Shown: positions 7,679-15,551, counted from the first letter of the stretch. The stretch: DNA of 38,572 nucleotides from Bacteroides sp. (GCF_029057325.1 NZ_JAICZW010000200.1:1-38572), one strand, 5' to 3'. The notes: generated by a model from the letters alone, not told the origin. Made by a program: numbers and translations.

Positions 7679-9757
7679 ATGAAGAAAATAACATTTCTTT
7701 CTTTTTTCTTGTTTTGTGCATTGTCCATTTGTTGGGTAGCATGTAGTGATGATAACGGCGTTACGCCGACACCTGAACCGGAGCCAGAGCCGGAACCGGT
7801 ACCGTCGGAATGGACGGTCACCACCGCTGCTCCTGCCGATTGGGACGGGGAGAAGCGTGCGGATATCTCGTATCAGTTGTTGGTCTATTCTTTCGCAGAC
7901 AGCAACGGTGACGGATATGGTGATATTAACGGATTGATATCCAAACTGGATTATATCAACTCTTTAGGGGTGAAGGCTATCTGGCTTTCTCCTATTCATC
8001 CTTCGCCTTCGTATCACGGCTATGACGTGACGGATTATACGAAGGTCAATCCGAAGTTTGGCGCGGAGAGCGACTTCGACCGATTGGTTGCCGAAGCGCA
8101 TAGCCGGGGCATCAAGGTTTATCTGGATTATGTGTTGAACCATACCAGCGTGGAGCATCCGTGGTTTCAGGCGGCGAAGTCTTCTGCGGACAATGCATAT
8201 CGCAATTACTACATCTTCTCTCAAGATCCGGAAACCGATATTAAGGCGGGAAGCATTGATATGATTTCGAGCGAGGGTACTAAGGGGTATAATTCGAAAG
8301 AATGGTTCTCTACAACGACTTCGGATGATGCGGTGAACGGATGCTATAAATTCGTGCTCGACTGGTCGAACGCTTCCAAGCCTACATTGACGGTCAGCAA
8401 GGCGGAAAAAGCAGATGCGGATAATCCGGACCAAAGCACGACGGGTGCCAAGTATCTGTATTATGGTGACCCTGCCGTCTGCAAGAAGTTCTATGACAAG
8501 GGAGATGGCAAGTATGAATTGACGGTGGACTTCTCTTCGCCTTGGGGATTCTTGATTCGCACCAGCAATACGGAGTGGGGGAATCATAAATATGGTGCGG
8601 CCTCTGCCGGTACCCGTTTGAAATACGATGAGTCTTTTGCTTTGAAGCAGGGAGATGGCGCTGCCGACATCCTGTTTGAGTCTATGAACTTGTGGTATTA
8701 TCACTCTCACTTTTATACAGACTCTTTTGCCGACCTCAATTACGGCAAAGTTTCCGACCTGAAGAACTCGCCGGCATTCAAAGAAGTGGTTGCCGCAGCC
8801 AAGGGATGGATAGACCGGGGGGTGGACGGATTCCGTCTGGATGCCGTGAAGCATATCTATCACAATGCCGGAGGCGCTGAGAATCCTACGTTCCTGAAGA
8901 CCTTCTATGACGAGCTGAACGCTTATTACAAGCAGCAGGGCAAGACGGAAGACCTTTACATGGTGGGCGAGGTGCTTTCCGGTGCCAGCGAGGTGGCTCC
9001 TTATTACCAAGGGCTTCCCGCATTGTTTGAGTTCGACTTCTGGTATCGGTTGGAGTGGGCCATCAACAATGGCACGGGCTGCTACTTTGCCAAGGACATC
9101 ATGGGCTATCAACAGCTTTATGCGGCCAACCGTCCGGATTATATAGAGGCGACCAAACTTTCGAACCACGATGAAGACCGCACGGCTTCCAAGCTGGGTA
9201 AGTCCATCGCGAAAGAGAAACTGGCAGCAGCGGTTCTGCTGACCGGACCGGGCGAACCATACATCTACTATGGCGAGGAACTGGGACTCTATGGTATGAA
9301 GGATAATGGCGACGAGTATGTGCGCGGCCCGATGCTGTGGGGGGATAATACGGTGACTGCTTATACAGACAAGATAGACAAGGGCGTAGCTTCCGCCATA
9401 AAGCCTGTGACGGAACAACAGGAGGATGAAAACTCCCTGCTGAACGTTTATGTGCGCTTTGCTCGGTTGCGCAACACCTATCCGGCATTGGCTGAGGGTG
9501 AGATGTCAAAGCATGGCACTTATAATGAGAGTAATGCCACCACCGGCAAGGCCATTGCCGCCTGGTATCGGACGAAGGACACTGAGAAAATGCTGGTTGT
9601 CCACAATTTCGGGGCCTCTACCGTTGAAATAGCATTGACGGACAGCATAGAGAAAGCCGTCGGAGTGAATGGAGACGTTCAGCAGAAGAAAGAAGACGAT
9701 GGCGTGAAGGTGAAAATGGGAGCCTATAGCACGGTCGTATTCAGCTTGAAGAATTAG
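7679..9757 (+). CDS. susG: SusG neopullulanase/alpha-amylase, surface lipoprotein (GH13)
   Basis: Cuts starch at the cell surface into oligosaccharides for SusC/D uptake. The 692-residue product has a lipobox WVAC (Cys22) with SDD export motif and a Pro/Glu-rich linker (PEPEPEPEPVP). The GH13 barrel starts near residue 62 (DISYQLLVYSFADSNGDGYG). Catalytic residues are visible: nucleophile Asp388 in GFRLDAVKH, acid/base Glu431 in MVGEVLSG, and Asp498 in KLSNHDEDRT. These are the numbers known for B. thetaiotaomicron SusG, which also has 692 residues, so this is a close ortholog. The segment at about 216-335 is the CBM58-type insert, with Trp289 and Trp300 near the known starch-stacking tryptophans. 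Unusually it is set apart from susF by 514 bases with a terminator and repeats. Confidence 0.96.
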   Translation: MKKITFLSFFLFCALSICWVACSDDNGVTPTPEPEPEPEPVPSEWTVTTAAPADWDGEKRADISYQLLVYSFADSNGDGYGDINGLISKLDYINSLGVKAIWLSPIHPSPSYHGYDVTDYTKVNPKFGAESDFDRLVAEAHSRGIKVYLDYVLNHTSVEHPWFQAAKSSADNAYRNYYIFSQDPETDIKAGSIDMISSEGTKGYNSKEWFSTTTSDDAVNGCYKFVLDWSNASKPTLTVSKAEKADADNPDQSTTGAKYLYYGDPAVCKKFYDKGDGKYELTVDFSSPWGFLIRTSNTEWGNHKYGAASAGTRLKYDESFALKQGDGAADILFESMNLWYYHSHFYTDSFADLNYGKVSDLKNSPAFKEVVAAAKGWIDRGVDGFRLDAVKHIYHNAGGAENPTFLKTFYDELNAYYKQQGKTEDLYMVGEVLSGASEVAPYYQGLPALFEFDFWYRLEWAINNGTGCYFAKDIMGYQQLYAANRPDYIEATKLSNHDEDRTASKLGKSIAKEKLAAAVLLTGPGEPYIYYGEELGLYGMKDNGDEYVRGPMLWGDNTVTAYTDKIDKGVASAIKPVTEQQEDENSLLNVYVRFARLRNTYPALAEGEMSKHGTYNESNATTGKAIAAWYRTKDTEKMLVVHNFGASTVEIALTDSIEKAVGVNGDVQQKKEDDGVKVKMGAYSTVVFSLKN

Positions 9758-9767
9758 TTTGTGTTTT

Positions 9768-9798
9768 AGAAAGAGTATTGGCTTCTAACTCTTTTCTT
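9768..9798 (+). terminator. Weak candidate terminator after susG
   Basis: AGAAAGAGT (9768-9776) pairs with ACTCTTTTCT (9788-9797) with one bulged T around an 11-base loop. It overlaps a dispersed TATTGGCTTCTAACTC element. The T-run is interrupted, so termination strength is doubtful. Confidence 0.3.
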
Positions 9799-9857
9799 CC
9801 CTCCCTACGGAGGTGGTTGTCCGAAAACCTTGTTGGCGCTTACATGTTGTTATGATT

Positions 9858-9932
9858 TTAGGCACGGATTGCACGGATTTCACGGATAGGATAAAGAAAA
9901 AGCCGTGTAAATCTGTGTAATCCGTGCCTGAA
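9858..9932. repeat. Imperfect palindrome of the CACGGATT family (copy 1)
   Basis: The left arm TTAGGCACGGATTGCACGGA begins at 9858 and the right arm ends with TAATCCGTGCCTGAA at 9932. The centre is A-rich. Related copies lie at 29437-29505 and 36354-36422 in this window. It sits between the convergent genes susG and the GNAT-like gene. Confidence 0.75.
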
Positions 9933-9989
9933 AGAAAGCATAACGGATGTTCCCGGACAGTCTGGGGAGGGATAGGTGGAGAGGCTCCT

Positions 9990-10973
9990 TTATTCAAACA
10001 TCTTCGTCAGCACCCGATTCAGCCAGTTCCAACGAATGCGGAACCAGCGTCGGGTGCTGCTTTGTTTTCCGCCGAAGCGAAGAACGAACTCGCGGTAGCC
10101 GTGCTTGCGGAAGGGAAGCCCGACATCCATGAACTCGATGTGCTGGTATCCCCGTTGCTTGGCATCATCCATGGCTTTCCATACGGCGAGTATGCCCGGG
10201 TATTGCAGGGCGTAGGTCTTGCGCATCCCTCCCGAAAACCACAGGTAGGCGGTCTCGCCGGAATAGATGCAGGCGCTGCCACCTATAATCTTGTTTTTGT
10301 AGGTGACGATGAAGATGCTGCTTTGCCCTTCCTGCAGGTATTCTTCCAGATTGTGGAAGAAGAGGATGCTGGGGAAGTGGCGGCGTATCTTCGAGGAGTA
10401 GTTGTTGCGCAGCATCCGGGCGAATTCCGTTATCTCTTTCATCGAATGCGCCTCCCGCACTTGCGCCCCGTTGTTCAGTCCTTTGCGTATCTGCCGGAGG
10501 CGCGACGGGCTGAAGCGCTCTTTCACGTCCTCCACGCTGTGCAGCGAGTTATAGACCCGCATCCAGTTGATGGCGAAGTAACGGTTCTGCCGGAAAATCT
10601 TATAGCCGAATTTGGCGTTATCCAGGTTGCGGAATTCGATGAGGAAAGCGTTGCGCAACGCTTCGTCGGTGAGGCGTTGCAGCAACTCGCTGAAGATGGC
10701 CTCCTTGTCTGCGGTGTTGTCGAAATACTCTCCTGTGCCATATACCTCGCATCTTTTGATGATGCCGGGAGGGAACATGCGTACGCTCCGGCGGACTACC
10801 GCCAGCAGTTTGGCAACGAACCGGTCTCCCTCGGAAGCGACGATGAGCAAGGGGGTGTATCCCGGGGTTGCTTCGTAAATTCGGAACAACCCTGTGGAAT
10901 GGAATGTGTTGTTACCCGGCAATTCCGGTATATCATTCCCGTGATAGTATGTGGTCAGTTTTAAAGGCATCAC
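9990..10973 (-). CDS. GNAT/FemAB-like acyltransferase family protein
   Basis: A 327-residue protein resembling the GNAT acetyltransferases of the FemAB/BioF2-like type; substrate unknown. The C-terminal half has the typical pattern of that fold: SSIFIVTYKNKIIGGSACIY, YLWFSGGMRKTYALQYPGIL, KQRGYQHIEFMDVGLPFRKHG. The N-terminal half is a degenerate copy of the same fold (TPLLIVASEGDRFVAKLLAV, AFLIEFRNLDNAKFGYKIFR). Two adjacent Met codons (10973 and 10970) are possible starts. No signal peptide or membrane segment is seen. It faces susG tail to tail and is probably unrelated to starch use. A role in cell envelope or polysaccharide acylation is possible but not shown. Confidence 0.8.
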   Translation of the reverse strand: MMPLKLTTYYHGNDIPELPGNNTFHSTGLFRIYEATPGYTPLLIVASEGDRFVAKLLAVVRRSVRMFPPGIIKRCEVYGTGEYFDNTADKEAIFSELLQRLTDEALRNAFLIEFRNLDNAKFGYKIFRQNRYFAINWMRVYNSLHSVEDVKERFSPSRLRQIRKGLNNGAQVREAHSMKEITEFARMLRNNYSSKIRRHFPSILFFHNLEEYLQEGQSSIFIVTYKNKIIGGSACIYSGETAYLWFSGGMRKTYALQYPGILAVWKAMDDAKQRGYQHIEFMDVGLPFRKHGYREFVLRFGGKQSSTRRWFRIRWNWLNRVLTKMFE

Positions 10974-11035
10974 GCAAACTTAGACAAAATCTCCGGAATA
11001 GGCGAATAAAAAGGGATAAAAGTCTGCGAAAGGCT

Positions 11036-11043
11036 TATCTTTG
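11036..11043 (+). promoter_or_regulatory. Candidate -7 promoter element before a small ORF
   Basis: TATCTTTG matches TAnnTTTG and lies 34 bases before the ATG at 11078. No TTTG is seen at the expected upstream distance. Confidence 0.3.
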
Positions 11044-11077
11044 CAGTCATATTCATGGATATTTAGAAAGATAGGAT

Positions 11078-11233
11078 ATGGAACACGGAACGCCTCTGAC
11101 GCAACTTCCGCAACATAAGTCGGTCCGGTTTTCCGATTTCGGGGTGTGTCTTCGCCGGATTGTCTCTCCGCAAAGCGGGGAGGTCCTCTCTCTTTTTCAT
11201 GCCTTCGGGCGCGGAAGGAGGGGGTGCTCATAA
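11078..11233 (+). CDS. Possible small ORF, 51 residues, unrecognised
   Basis: ATG at 11078 follows a purine-rich GATAGGAT stretch and a TATCTTTG promoter-like box. The product begins MEHGTPLTQLPQHKSV and ends in GRGRRGCS; it is basic, without a membrane segment or a recognised domain. The stretch between the GNAT-like gene and the NTF2-like gene otherwise holds no gene. It could be a real small protein, a remnant or chance. Confidence 0.22.
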   Translation: MEHGTPLTQLPQHKSVRFSDFGVCLRRIVSPQSGEVLSLFHAFGRGRRGCS

Positions 11234-11243
11234 TACTTTCTCC

Positions 11244-11627
11244 TTATTTTTGAATGGTGTTTGAATTTTGATTGTACGCTTTCGCTACGCAGCGCCACTC
11301 ATCGCCCATTTTCATCAGTAGCAGATAGTCGGTGAAGTCGATGCGGCCTCCCCATTTCTCTTCCAATACGCGAACTACGGCGAGGGTCTCTTCTACGTCC
11401 ACTACGTCAATGCGCGCCTTGAAATTATCACCCGCTCCGACAGTATCCACATTGCGGTAAAACTGTTCGATGCTGCCGTGTTCCAGTTTTCCGTCCAGAT
11501 AACCGAACAATACGGCTTCGTCAATAAACAACTCGCGAGCATACTTGCTGTTGCCCTCTGCCACGCTCTTTACAAACTTCAAGGCAGCCTCTTCCACTGC
11601 TTTGTATTCTTCAATGCTTGCTCTCAT
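11244..11627 (-). CDS. NTF2-like (putative lumazine-binding/SnoaL-type) protein
   Basis: A 127-residue cytoplasmic protein of the NTF2-like cone fold, near the putative lumazine-binding family. The helix-rich start (YKAVEEAALKFVKSVAEGNS), the segment LFIDEAVLFGYLDGKLEHGSIEQFY and the beta-rich end (ARIDVVDVEETLAVVRVLEEKWGG, FTDYLLLMKMGDEWRCVAKAY) follow the family pattern. Function is unknown; such proteins are small enzymes or ligand-binding proteins. It is divergent from the HxlR-type regulator, with 167 bases between, which suggests that the regulator may control it. A good promoter lies at 11662-11692. Confidence 0.8.
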   Translation of the reverse strand: MRASIEEYKAVEEAALKFVKSVAEGNSKYARELFIDEAVLFGYLDGKLEHGSIEQFYRNVDTVGAGDNFKARIDVVDVEETLAVVRVLEEKWGGRIDFTDYLLLMKMGDEWRCVAKAYNQNSNTIQK

Positions 11628-11661
11628 AAATAATTGTTTTTTTAGTAGTTGTAATTTGCTG

Positions 11662-11692
11662 CAAAATTATAGGATAGTTTTTCTGCGCACAA
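11662..11692 (-). promoter_or_regulatory. Promoter of the NTF2-like gene
   Basis: On the minus strand TTG (11692-11690), a 20-base spacer and TAATTTTG (11669-11662) match the Bacteroides -33/-7 arrangement. The -7 box is about 35 bases before the start codon. Confidence 0.65.
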
Positions 11693-11757
11693 GTACCGAA
11701 AAATTATTCATATACTGAAATTTTATTCGGTATATCCCCGCTTCTGCGTATTATCAC

Positions 11758-11765
11758 TACCTTTG
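11758..11765 (+). promoter_or_regulatory. Candidate -7 promoter element of the HxlR-type regulator
   Basis: TACCTTTG fits TAnnTTTG, 29 bases before the start codon. No matching upstream element was found. Confidence 0.5.
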
Positions 11766-11794
11766 TTGGCGTAACACCTAAGAAAAACGAAATT

Positions 11795-12148
11795 ATGTAC
11801 GAAAGAAAGATACCTGTTGATTTGGAATGTCCTTTGCGGCTTACCATGAGCCTGATTAATTCCAAATGGAAGTCCTGCATTTTGGATGAACTACGTCGTT
11901 GTGCTTTGCGTCCAAGCGAACTACACAGAGTATTCCCCGAGGCTACTCCTCGGGTGCTCGACTTGCAGTTGAAAGAACTGGTGGAGGACGGATTGGTGGC
12001 GAAGACTATTTATCCCGAACTTCCTCCGCGGTCTGAATATGCCATTACTCCCTTGGGAATGACGCTGATACCTATCATTGACGCAATGATTGAATGGGGC
12101 AACAGAAATACCGAAGTGTTTGAAAAGAAATACGGTAAACAGAAATAA
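11795..12148 (+). CDS. HxlR-family winged-helix transcriptional regulator
   Basis: A 117-residue DNA-binding protein. The family pattern is clear: CPLRLTMSLINSKWKSCILD (helix 1 and the conserved KW), a helix-turn-helix LRPSELHRVFPEATPRVLDL, and the wing ending SEYAITPLGMTLIPIIDAMI EWG. Members often sense redox or reactive aldehyde stress and control a divergent gene; here the divergent gene encodes the NTF2-like protein. The single cysteines (Cys12, Cys28, Cys36) could serve redox sensing, which is inference. The start is supported by TACCTTTG upstream. Confidence 0.9.
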   Translation: MYERKIPVDLECPLRLTMSLINSKWKSCILDELRRCALRPSELHRVFPEATPRVLDLQLKELVEDGLVAKTIYPELPPRSEYAITPLGMTLIPIIDAMIEWGNRNTEVFEKKYGKQK

Positions 12149-12180
12149 TCGTTTTTACCAATATATATCGGTTTGACAGG

Positions 12181-12266
12181 CACTTGCGTCTGTCGTCTCA
12201 AACACAAGTGTCTGTCTCGTTGAACACAAGTGTTTGTCACGTTGAACGCAAGTGTCTGTCAGCTCG
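12181..12266. repeat. Imperfect tandem repeat, four units of 22 bp
   Basis: Units start at 12181, 12203, 12225 and 12247. Units 2 and 3 share CACAAGTGT, then C or T, then TGTC and CGTTGAA; unit 1 has CACTTGCGTCTGTC and unit 4 CGCAAGTGTCTGTC. A 22-base period is not a multiple of three, so it is not protein coding. It follows the HxlR-type gene by 32 bases. Confidence 0.85.
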
Positions 12267-12325
12267 TTTTTCCCATGTCTGATAATTAATGTATTATGCC
12301 GCTCTTCAAAAACATGATTGCTCAA

Positions 12326-12406
12326 TGTAGGGATGCCCCCCCGGTGCATCCGAAATGCCTGCTGATGGCGTGCAAACGAGCGGCTGCACCAAGGTACAGC
12401 CCTACA
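12326..12406. repeat. 81-bp imperfect palindrome
   Basis: The ends are TGTAGGG (12326) and CCCTACA (ending 12406); further inside, CGGTGCATCC pairs in part with GGCTGCACC. The centre is about 30 bases. It resembles a small dispersed palindromic element. The rest of 12267-12520 holds nothing recognisable. Confidence 0.6.
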
Positions 12407-12520
12407 AACTATTGAAATCCAATCAGGTAAGTAGTAGCAGAACTGTCACTAATGGAGTTAGAGGGGTGAAAGGCCATATTGTTTCTACCTCCTTTTCGTG
12501 GTTATTCCGCAGATTTTCTT

Positions 12521-12528
12521 TAATTTTG
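12521..12528 (+). promoter_or_regulatory. Candidate -7 promoter element of the nitroreductase gene
   Basis: TAATTTTG fits the consensus and lies 23 bases before the ATG at 12552, which supports that start over an upstream one at 12498 lying ahead of the box. Confidence 0.5.
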
Positions 12529-12551
12529 CCTTCCCTAAACACGAATATCTT

Positions 12552-13088
12552 ATGAAAAGTTTCAGCGAATTGATAAGAACCCGCCGCAGTATGCGGAAGT
12601 TTACAGAAGAAGAGTTGACGCAGGAGCAGGTGGTGGAGCTGATGAAGGCCGCTCTGATGGCACCTACGTCGAAGCGCAGCAATGCCTGGCAGTTCATTGT
12701 GGTGGACGATAAGGATACATTGAAGAAGCTGTCCCTCTGCAAGGAGCAGGCCTCGCAGTTCATTGCCGATGCGGCGCTTGCCGTGGTGGTGACAGCCGAC
12801 CCGCTGGCGAGCGATGTCTGGATAGAAGATGCTGCCATCGCCTCCATCTACTTGCAGTTGCAGGCCGAAGACATGGGGCTGGGCAGTTGCTGGGTGCAGG
12901 TGCGCGAGCGTTTCACGGCATCGGGCATTCCTTCAGGCGACTATGTGCACGAGGTGCTCGACCTGCCTTTGCAGTTGCAGGTGCTCAGCGTCATCGCCAT
13001 CGGACACAAGGGCATGGAACGCAAGCCATTCAATGAAGACCACTTGCAGTGGGAAAAGATACATCTTAATAAATATGGAGGGCAGTGA
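12552..13088 (+). CDS. Nitroreductase family protein
   Basis: An FMN-dependent NAD(P)H oxidoreductase-type protein of 178 residues; physiological substrate unknown. Family features: the phosphate-binding start SFSELIRTRRSMRKFTEEEL, the segment AALMAPTSKRSNAWQFIVVD and the dimer-interface part SIYLQLQAEDMGLGSCWVQV, ending with VIAIGHKGMERKPFNEDHLQ. The start chosen (12552) fits the family N-terminus and follows a TAATTTTG box; the longer reading from 12498 adds 18 atypical residues. The next gene overlaps or starts within a few bases of the stop codon, so the two are co-transcribed. Confidence 0.92.
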   Translation: MKSFSELIRTRRSMRKFTEEELTQEQVVELMKAALMAPTSKRSNAWQFIVVDDKDTLKKLSLCKEQASQFIADAALAVVVTADPLASDVWIEDAAIASIYLQLQAEDMGLGSCWVQVRERFTASGIPSGDYVHEVLDLPLQLQVLSVIAIGHKGMERKPFNEDHLQWEKIHLNKYGGQ

Positions 13089-13420
13089 TCGTGGCAAAAG
13101 CAAACAATAATCGCGATACATACAAGGCAACGGCCATTACGCTGATTGTTTTCGGCATACTCTATTTGGTGGACCGTTTGATTCATTTCTCTTCCGTCGG
13201 ACTGCCGTGGGTGATGAACAAGGATAATTTCCTGCTCTATACGGCGGTGATTTTCCTGCTTTTCAAGCACGATAAGTCGGTGGGGCTGGTGCTGATAGGG
13301 CTGTGGCTGATATTGAATTTCGGACTGATTACCGCCTTGCTTGGCACGATGTCCGCTTATCTGCTGCCATTGGCGCTGTTGCTGTTGGGAATCATCCTGT
13401 ATTGGTTGGCTACAAGATAA
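13085..13420 (+). CDS. Small membrane protein, unknown function
   Basis: An up to 111-residue protein with three or four hydrophobic segments: ATAITLIVFGILYLVDRLI, FLLYTAVIFLLF, SVGLVLIGLWLILNFGLITA and LLPLALLLLGIILYWLA. It has no recognised catalytic motif. The start is either GTG at 13085, overlapping the nitroreductase stop, or GTG at 13091, which has GGAGGG 8 bases upstream and seems the better choice. The DUF2520 gene begins 4 bases after its stop codon, so it sits inside a tight operon. Confidence 0.8.
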   Translation: MIVAKANNNRDTYKATAITLIVFGILYLVDRLIHFSSVGLPWVMNKDNFLLYTAVIFLLFKHDKSVGLVLIGLWLILNFGLITALLGTMSAYLLPLALLLLGIILYWLATR

Positions 13421-13424
13421 GGAT

Positions 13425-14228
13425 ATGGTGAGAAGAAGCATAGAAGATACACCCGTCGCTTTTATCGGGGCGGGAAATCTGGCGACCAATCTGGCCAAAG
13501 CTTTTTATCGGAAGGGCTTCCACATCATACAGGTGTATAGCCGTACGGAGGAGTCGGCAAAAAGCCTGGCACAACAGGTGGAAGCTGAATATGTGACAGA
13601 ATTGTCGGCTGTCACGGAAGAGGCGCGGCTCTATATCGTTTCGCTGAAAGATGCGGCTTTTGTGGACTTGCTTCCCGGCATGGTGGCAGGTAAGGAAAAA
13701 GGCCTGTGGGTGCATACCGCCGGCAGCATCCCGATGGATATTTGGAAGGGGCAGGCGAAACGATACGGGGTGTTCTACCCGATGCAGACGTTCAGCAAAC
13801 AGCGGGAAGTGGATTTCCGGGAAATACCGGTCTTTGTGGAGGGCAATTCGGAAGAAGATACAAACTTTCTGAAGGAGATTGCCGCCGTATTGTCGGAAAA
13901 CGTTTACGAGGCAAGTTCCGAACAGCGCAAGAGCCTGCACCTGGCGGCAGTGTTTACGTGCAACTTCACCAACCACATGTACGCTTTGGCGGCCGAATTG
14001 CTGAAGAAGTACGGGCTTCCGTTTGAGTCGATGCTCCCTTTGATAGACGAGACGGCACGCAAGGTGCACGAACTGGAACCGCATGTAGCACAGACAGGAC
14101 CTGCCGTGCGATATGACAAGAATGTCATGGGCGAACATCTGCAAATGCTTGCCCATGAGCCGGAAATGCGGGAGTTGTATCAGAAGATTAGCGAGGATAT
14201 ACACCGATTGACAGGGAGGAACGGATAG
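13425..14228 (+). CDS. DUF2520/Rossmann-like NAD(P)-binding protein
   Basis: A 267-residue protein similar in build to pyrroline-5-carboxylate reductase and F420-dependent NADP oxidoreductases. The N-terminal Rossmann domain is seen in VAFIGAGNLATNLAKAFYRK (GxGNLA) with VYSRT after the second strand. The C-terminal DUF2520 helical domain includes HLAAVFTCNFTNHMYALAAE and GPAVRYDKNVMGEHL. Substrate unknown. A longer reading from 13341 has no support; ATG 13425 follows AAGGAT and lies just after the membrane protein gene. The same order, DUF2520 then KdsC-like then Maf, is common in Bacteroidales, to my recollection. Confidence 0.88.
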   Translation: MVRRSIEDTPVAFIGAGNLATNLAKAFYRKGFHIIQVYSRTEESAKSLAQQVEAEYVTELSAVTEEARLYIVSLKDAAFVDLLPGMVAGKEKGLWVHTAGSIPMDIWKGQAKRYGVFYPMQTFSKQREVDFREIPVFVEGNSEEDTNFLKEIAAVLSENVYEASSEQRKSLHLAAVFTCNFTNHMYALAAELLKKYGLPFESMLPLIDETARKVHELEPHVAQTGPAVRYDKNVMGEHLQMLAHEPEMRELYQKISEDIHRLTGRNG

Positions 14229-14336
14229 TTCCATGCCTTGAAACGGATACTCCCATGCTTTGGTAGACATACTCCCATGCTTTGGTAGGCACACTCCCAC
14301 GTTTTGGTAGGTACACTCCCACGCTTTGGTACGCTT
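14227..14336. repeat. Imperfect tandem repeat, five units of 22 bp
   Basis: Units start at 14227 (degenerate, overlapping the DUF2520 stop codon), 14249, 14271, 14293 and 14315. The last four share ACTCCCAYGYTTTGGTA, followed by five variable bases. Sequence differs from the 22-bp array at 12181, but the period is the same. Confidence 0.9.
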
Positions 14337-14391
14337 CTGAAGCTTCCGATTGCTCCTTAAACAGATTATATATAAAGAAATAAAGAGTGCG

Positions 14392-14922
14392 ATGAGCAGT
14401 ATAAACTATGATTTAAAGAAGATAAAGGCCCTCCTTTTCGATGTGGATGGCGTGCTGAGTGCCAATGTCATTCCGATGAGTCCGGAGGGCGAGCCGTTGC
14501 GTACCGTCAACATCAAGGATGGCTATTCCCTCCACTTGGCTGCCAAGGAGGGTGTTCTGCTTGGTATAATTACCGGTGGCAGGACGGAAGCTGTGCGCAA
14601 ACGTTTCATGGCGTTGGGGTTGGCGGAAGAGAACATCTATATGGGCTCGTCTGTCAAGATTCACGACTACCGCGACTTCTGCAACCGTCATGGGCTGAAG
14701 GACGAGGAAGTGCTTTATGTGGGCGATGACATTCCCGATGTGGAAGTGATGCGCACTTGCGGCTTGCCCTGCTGTCCGAAGGATGCCGCTCCGGAAGTGA
14801 AGGCGGTGGCACGCTACATTTCGCACGCCGATGGCGGCTATGGTTGCGGGCGTGACATTGTGGAGCAGTTCTTGAAAGCCAACGGCCTATGGATGGCAGA
14901 CGAAAAAGCCTTCGGGTGGTAG
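14392..14922 (+). CDS. kdsC: KdsC-like HAD phosphatase (KDO-8-phosphate phosphatase)
   Basis: Likely hydrolyses 3-deoxy-D-manno-octulosonate 8-phosphate in lipopolysaccharide core synthesis. The 176-residue size, lacking a cap domain, is typical of this tetrameric HAD subgroup. Motifs: nucleophile Asp17 and Asp19 in [10 protein letters not shown], motif II in [14 protein letters not shown], motif IV in [14 protein letters not shown]. The start ATG 14392 gives a family-like N-terminus ([15 protein letters not shown]); a start at 14350 adds 14 residues without support. Some HAD proteins of this form act on related sugar acids, so the substrate is inferred. maf follows after 44 bases. Confidence 0.85.
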   Translation: MSSINYDLKKIKALLFDVDGVLSANVIPMSPEGEPLRTVNIKDGYSLHLAAKEGVLLGIITGGRTEAVRKRFMALGLAEENIYMGSSVKIHDYRDFCNRHGLKDEEVLYVGDDIPDVEVMRTCGLPCCPKDAAPEVKAVARYISHADGGYGCGRDIVEQFLKANGLWMADEKAFGW

Positions 14923-14966
14923 AAAAACAATTGATAATTGATAGTTGATAATTCATAAATCATCTC

Positions 14967-15548
14967 ATGTTAGACAATCTGAAGAAGTACAAAGTGATTC
15001 TTGCCTCCAATTCGCCCCGTCGGAAGGAGTTGTTGGCAGGTCTGGGAGTGGAGTATGAAGTCAGGACGCTGCCCGATGTGGACGAGTCCTATCCTGAAAC
15101 ATTGCAGGGAGCGGAGATACCTCTCTACATTTCCCGCAAGAAGGCGGACGCCCATCGTGGGCTGATGCAGCCGGGAGAATTGATGATTACGGCAGATACC
15201 ATTGTCTGGTTGGACGGCAAGGTGCTTGGAAAGCCTGCGGACAGGGAAGAGGCGATGCGGATGCTGCGTGATATGTCGGGGCGCACCCACGAAGTGTTCA
15301 CCGGTGTTTGCATCACTACTCCGGAGTGGCAACGCAGCTTTGCGGCGGAGACCGAAGTGCGTTTCTCCGATTTGAGCGAGGCGGAGATAGCTTATTACGT
15401 GGATAAGTATCAGCCGATGGATAAAGCCGGTGCCTACGGTGTGCAAGAGTGGATTGGCTTTATCGGTGTGGAGAATATAGCCGGCAGTTACTATAATATT
15501 ATGGGACTCCCCGTACAGAGGCTGTACAGGGAGTTGCAGAAGGTGTAG
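14967..15548 (+). CDS. maf: Maf-like nucleoside triphosphate pyrophosphatase
   Basis: A 193-residue house-cleaning enzyme that converts dTTP, UTP or modified nucleotides to monophosphates and pyrophosphate. Family motifs: LASNSPRRKELLAGLG at the N-terminus, the central ADTIVWLDGKVLGKP and GVQEWIGFIGVENIAGSYYN. The latter block and the motif ADTIV fit the YhdE (dTTP/UTP) group. It is last in the plus-strand cluster and runs to within four bases of the convergent TPR gene's end. The short gap before it contains ATTGATAATTGATAGTTGAT, a simple repeat. Confidence 0.93.
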   Translation: MLDNLKKYKVILASNSPRRKELLAGLGVEYEVRTLPDVDESYPETLQGAEIPLYISRKKADAHRGLMQPGELMITADTIVWLDGKVLGKPADREEAMRMLRDMSGRTHEVFTGVCITTPEWQRSFAAETEVRFSDLSEAEIAYYVDKYQPMDKAGAYGVQEWIGFIGVENIAGSYYNIMGLPVQRLYRELQKV

Positions 15549-15551
15549 CTG

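Noticed and set aside
7964..9418. 484-codon open frame on the minus strand
   Set aside because: It lies wholly inside susG, whose plus-strand product is certain; the minus-strand product has no recognisable domain.
9924..10964. 346-codon open frame on the plus strand
   Set aside because: It is the antisense of the GNAT-like gene, whose family pattern is clear.
10980..11231. 83-codon open frame on the minus strand
   Set aside because: Composition is unlike a protein, there is no promoter, and it overlaps the better but still weak plus-strand frame.
12355..12555. 66-codon open frame on the plus strand
   Set aside because: It runs through a palindromic element and the promoter of the nitroreductase gene.
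13410..14300. 296-codon open frame on the minus strand
   Set aside because: It is the antisense of the DUF2520 gene and runs into the 22-bp repeat array.
12181..14336. CRISPR array
   Set aside because: The 22-bp arrays have no separate constant repeat and variable spacer, units are degenerate, and no cas gene is near.
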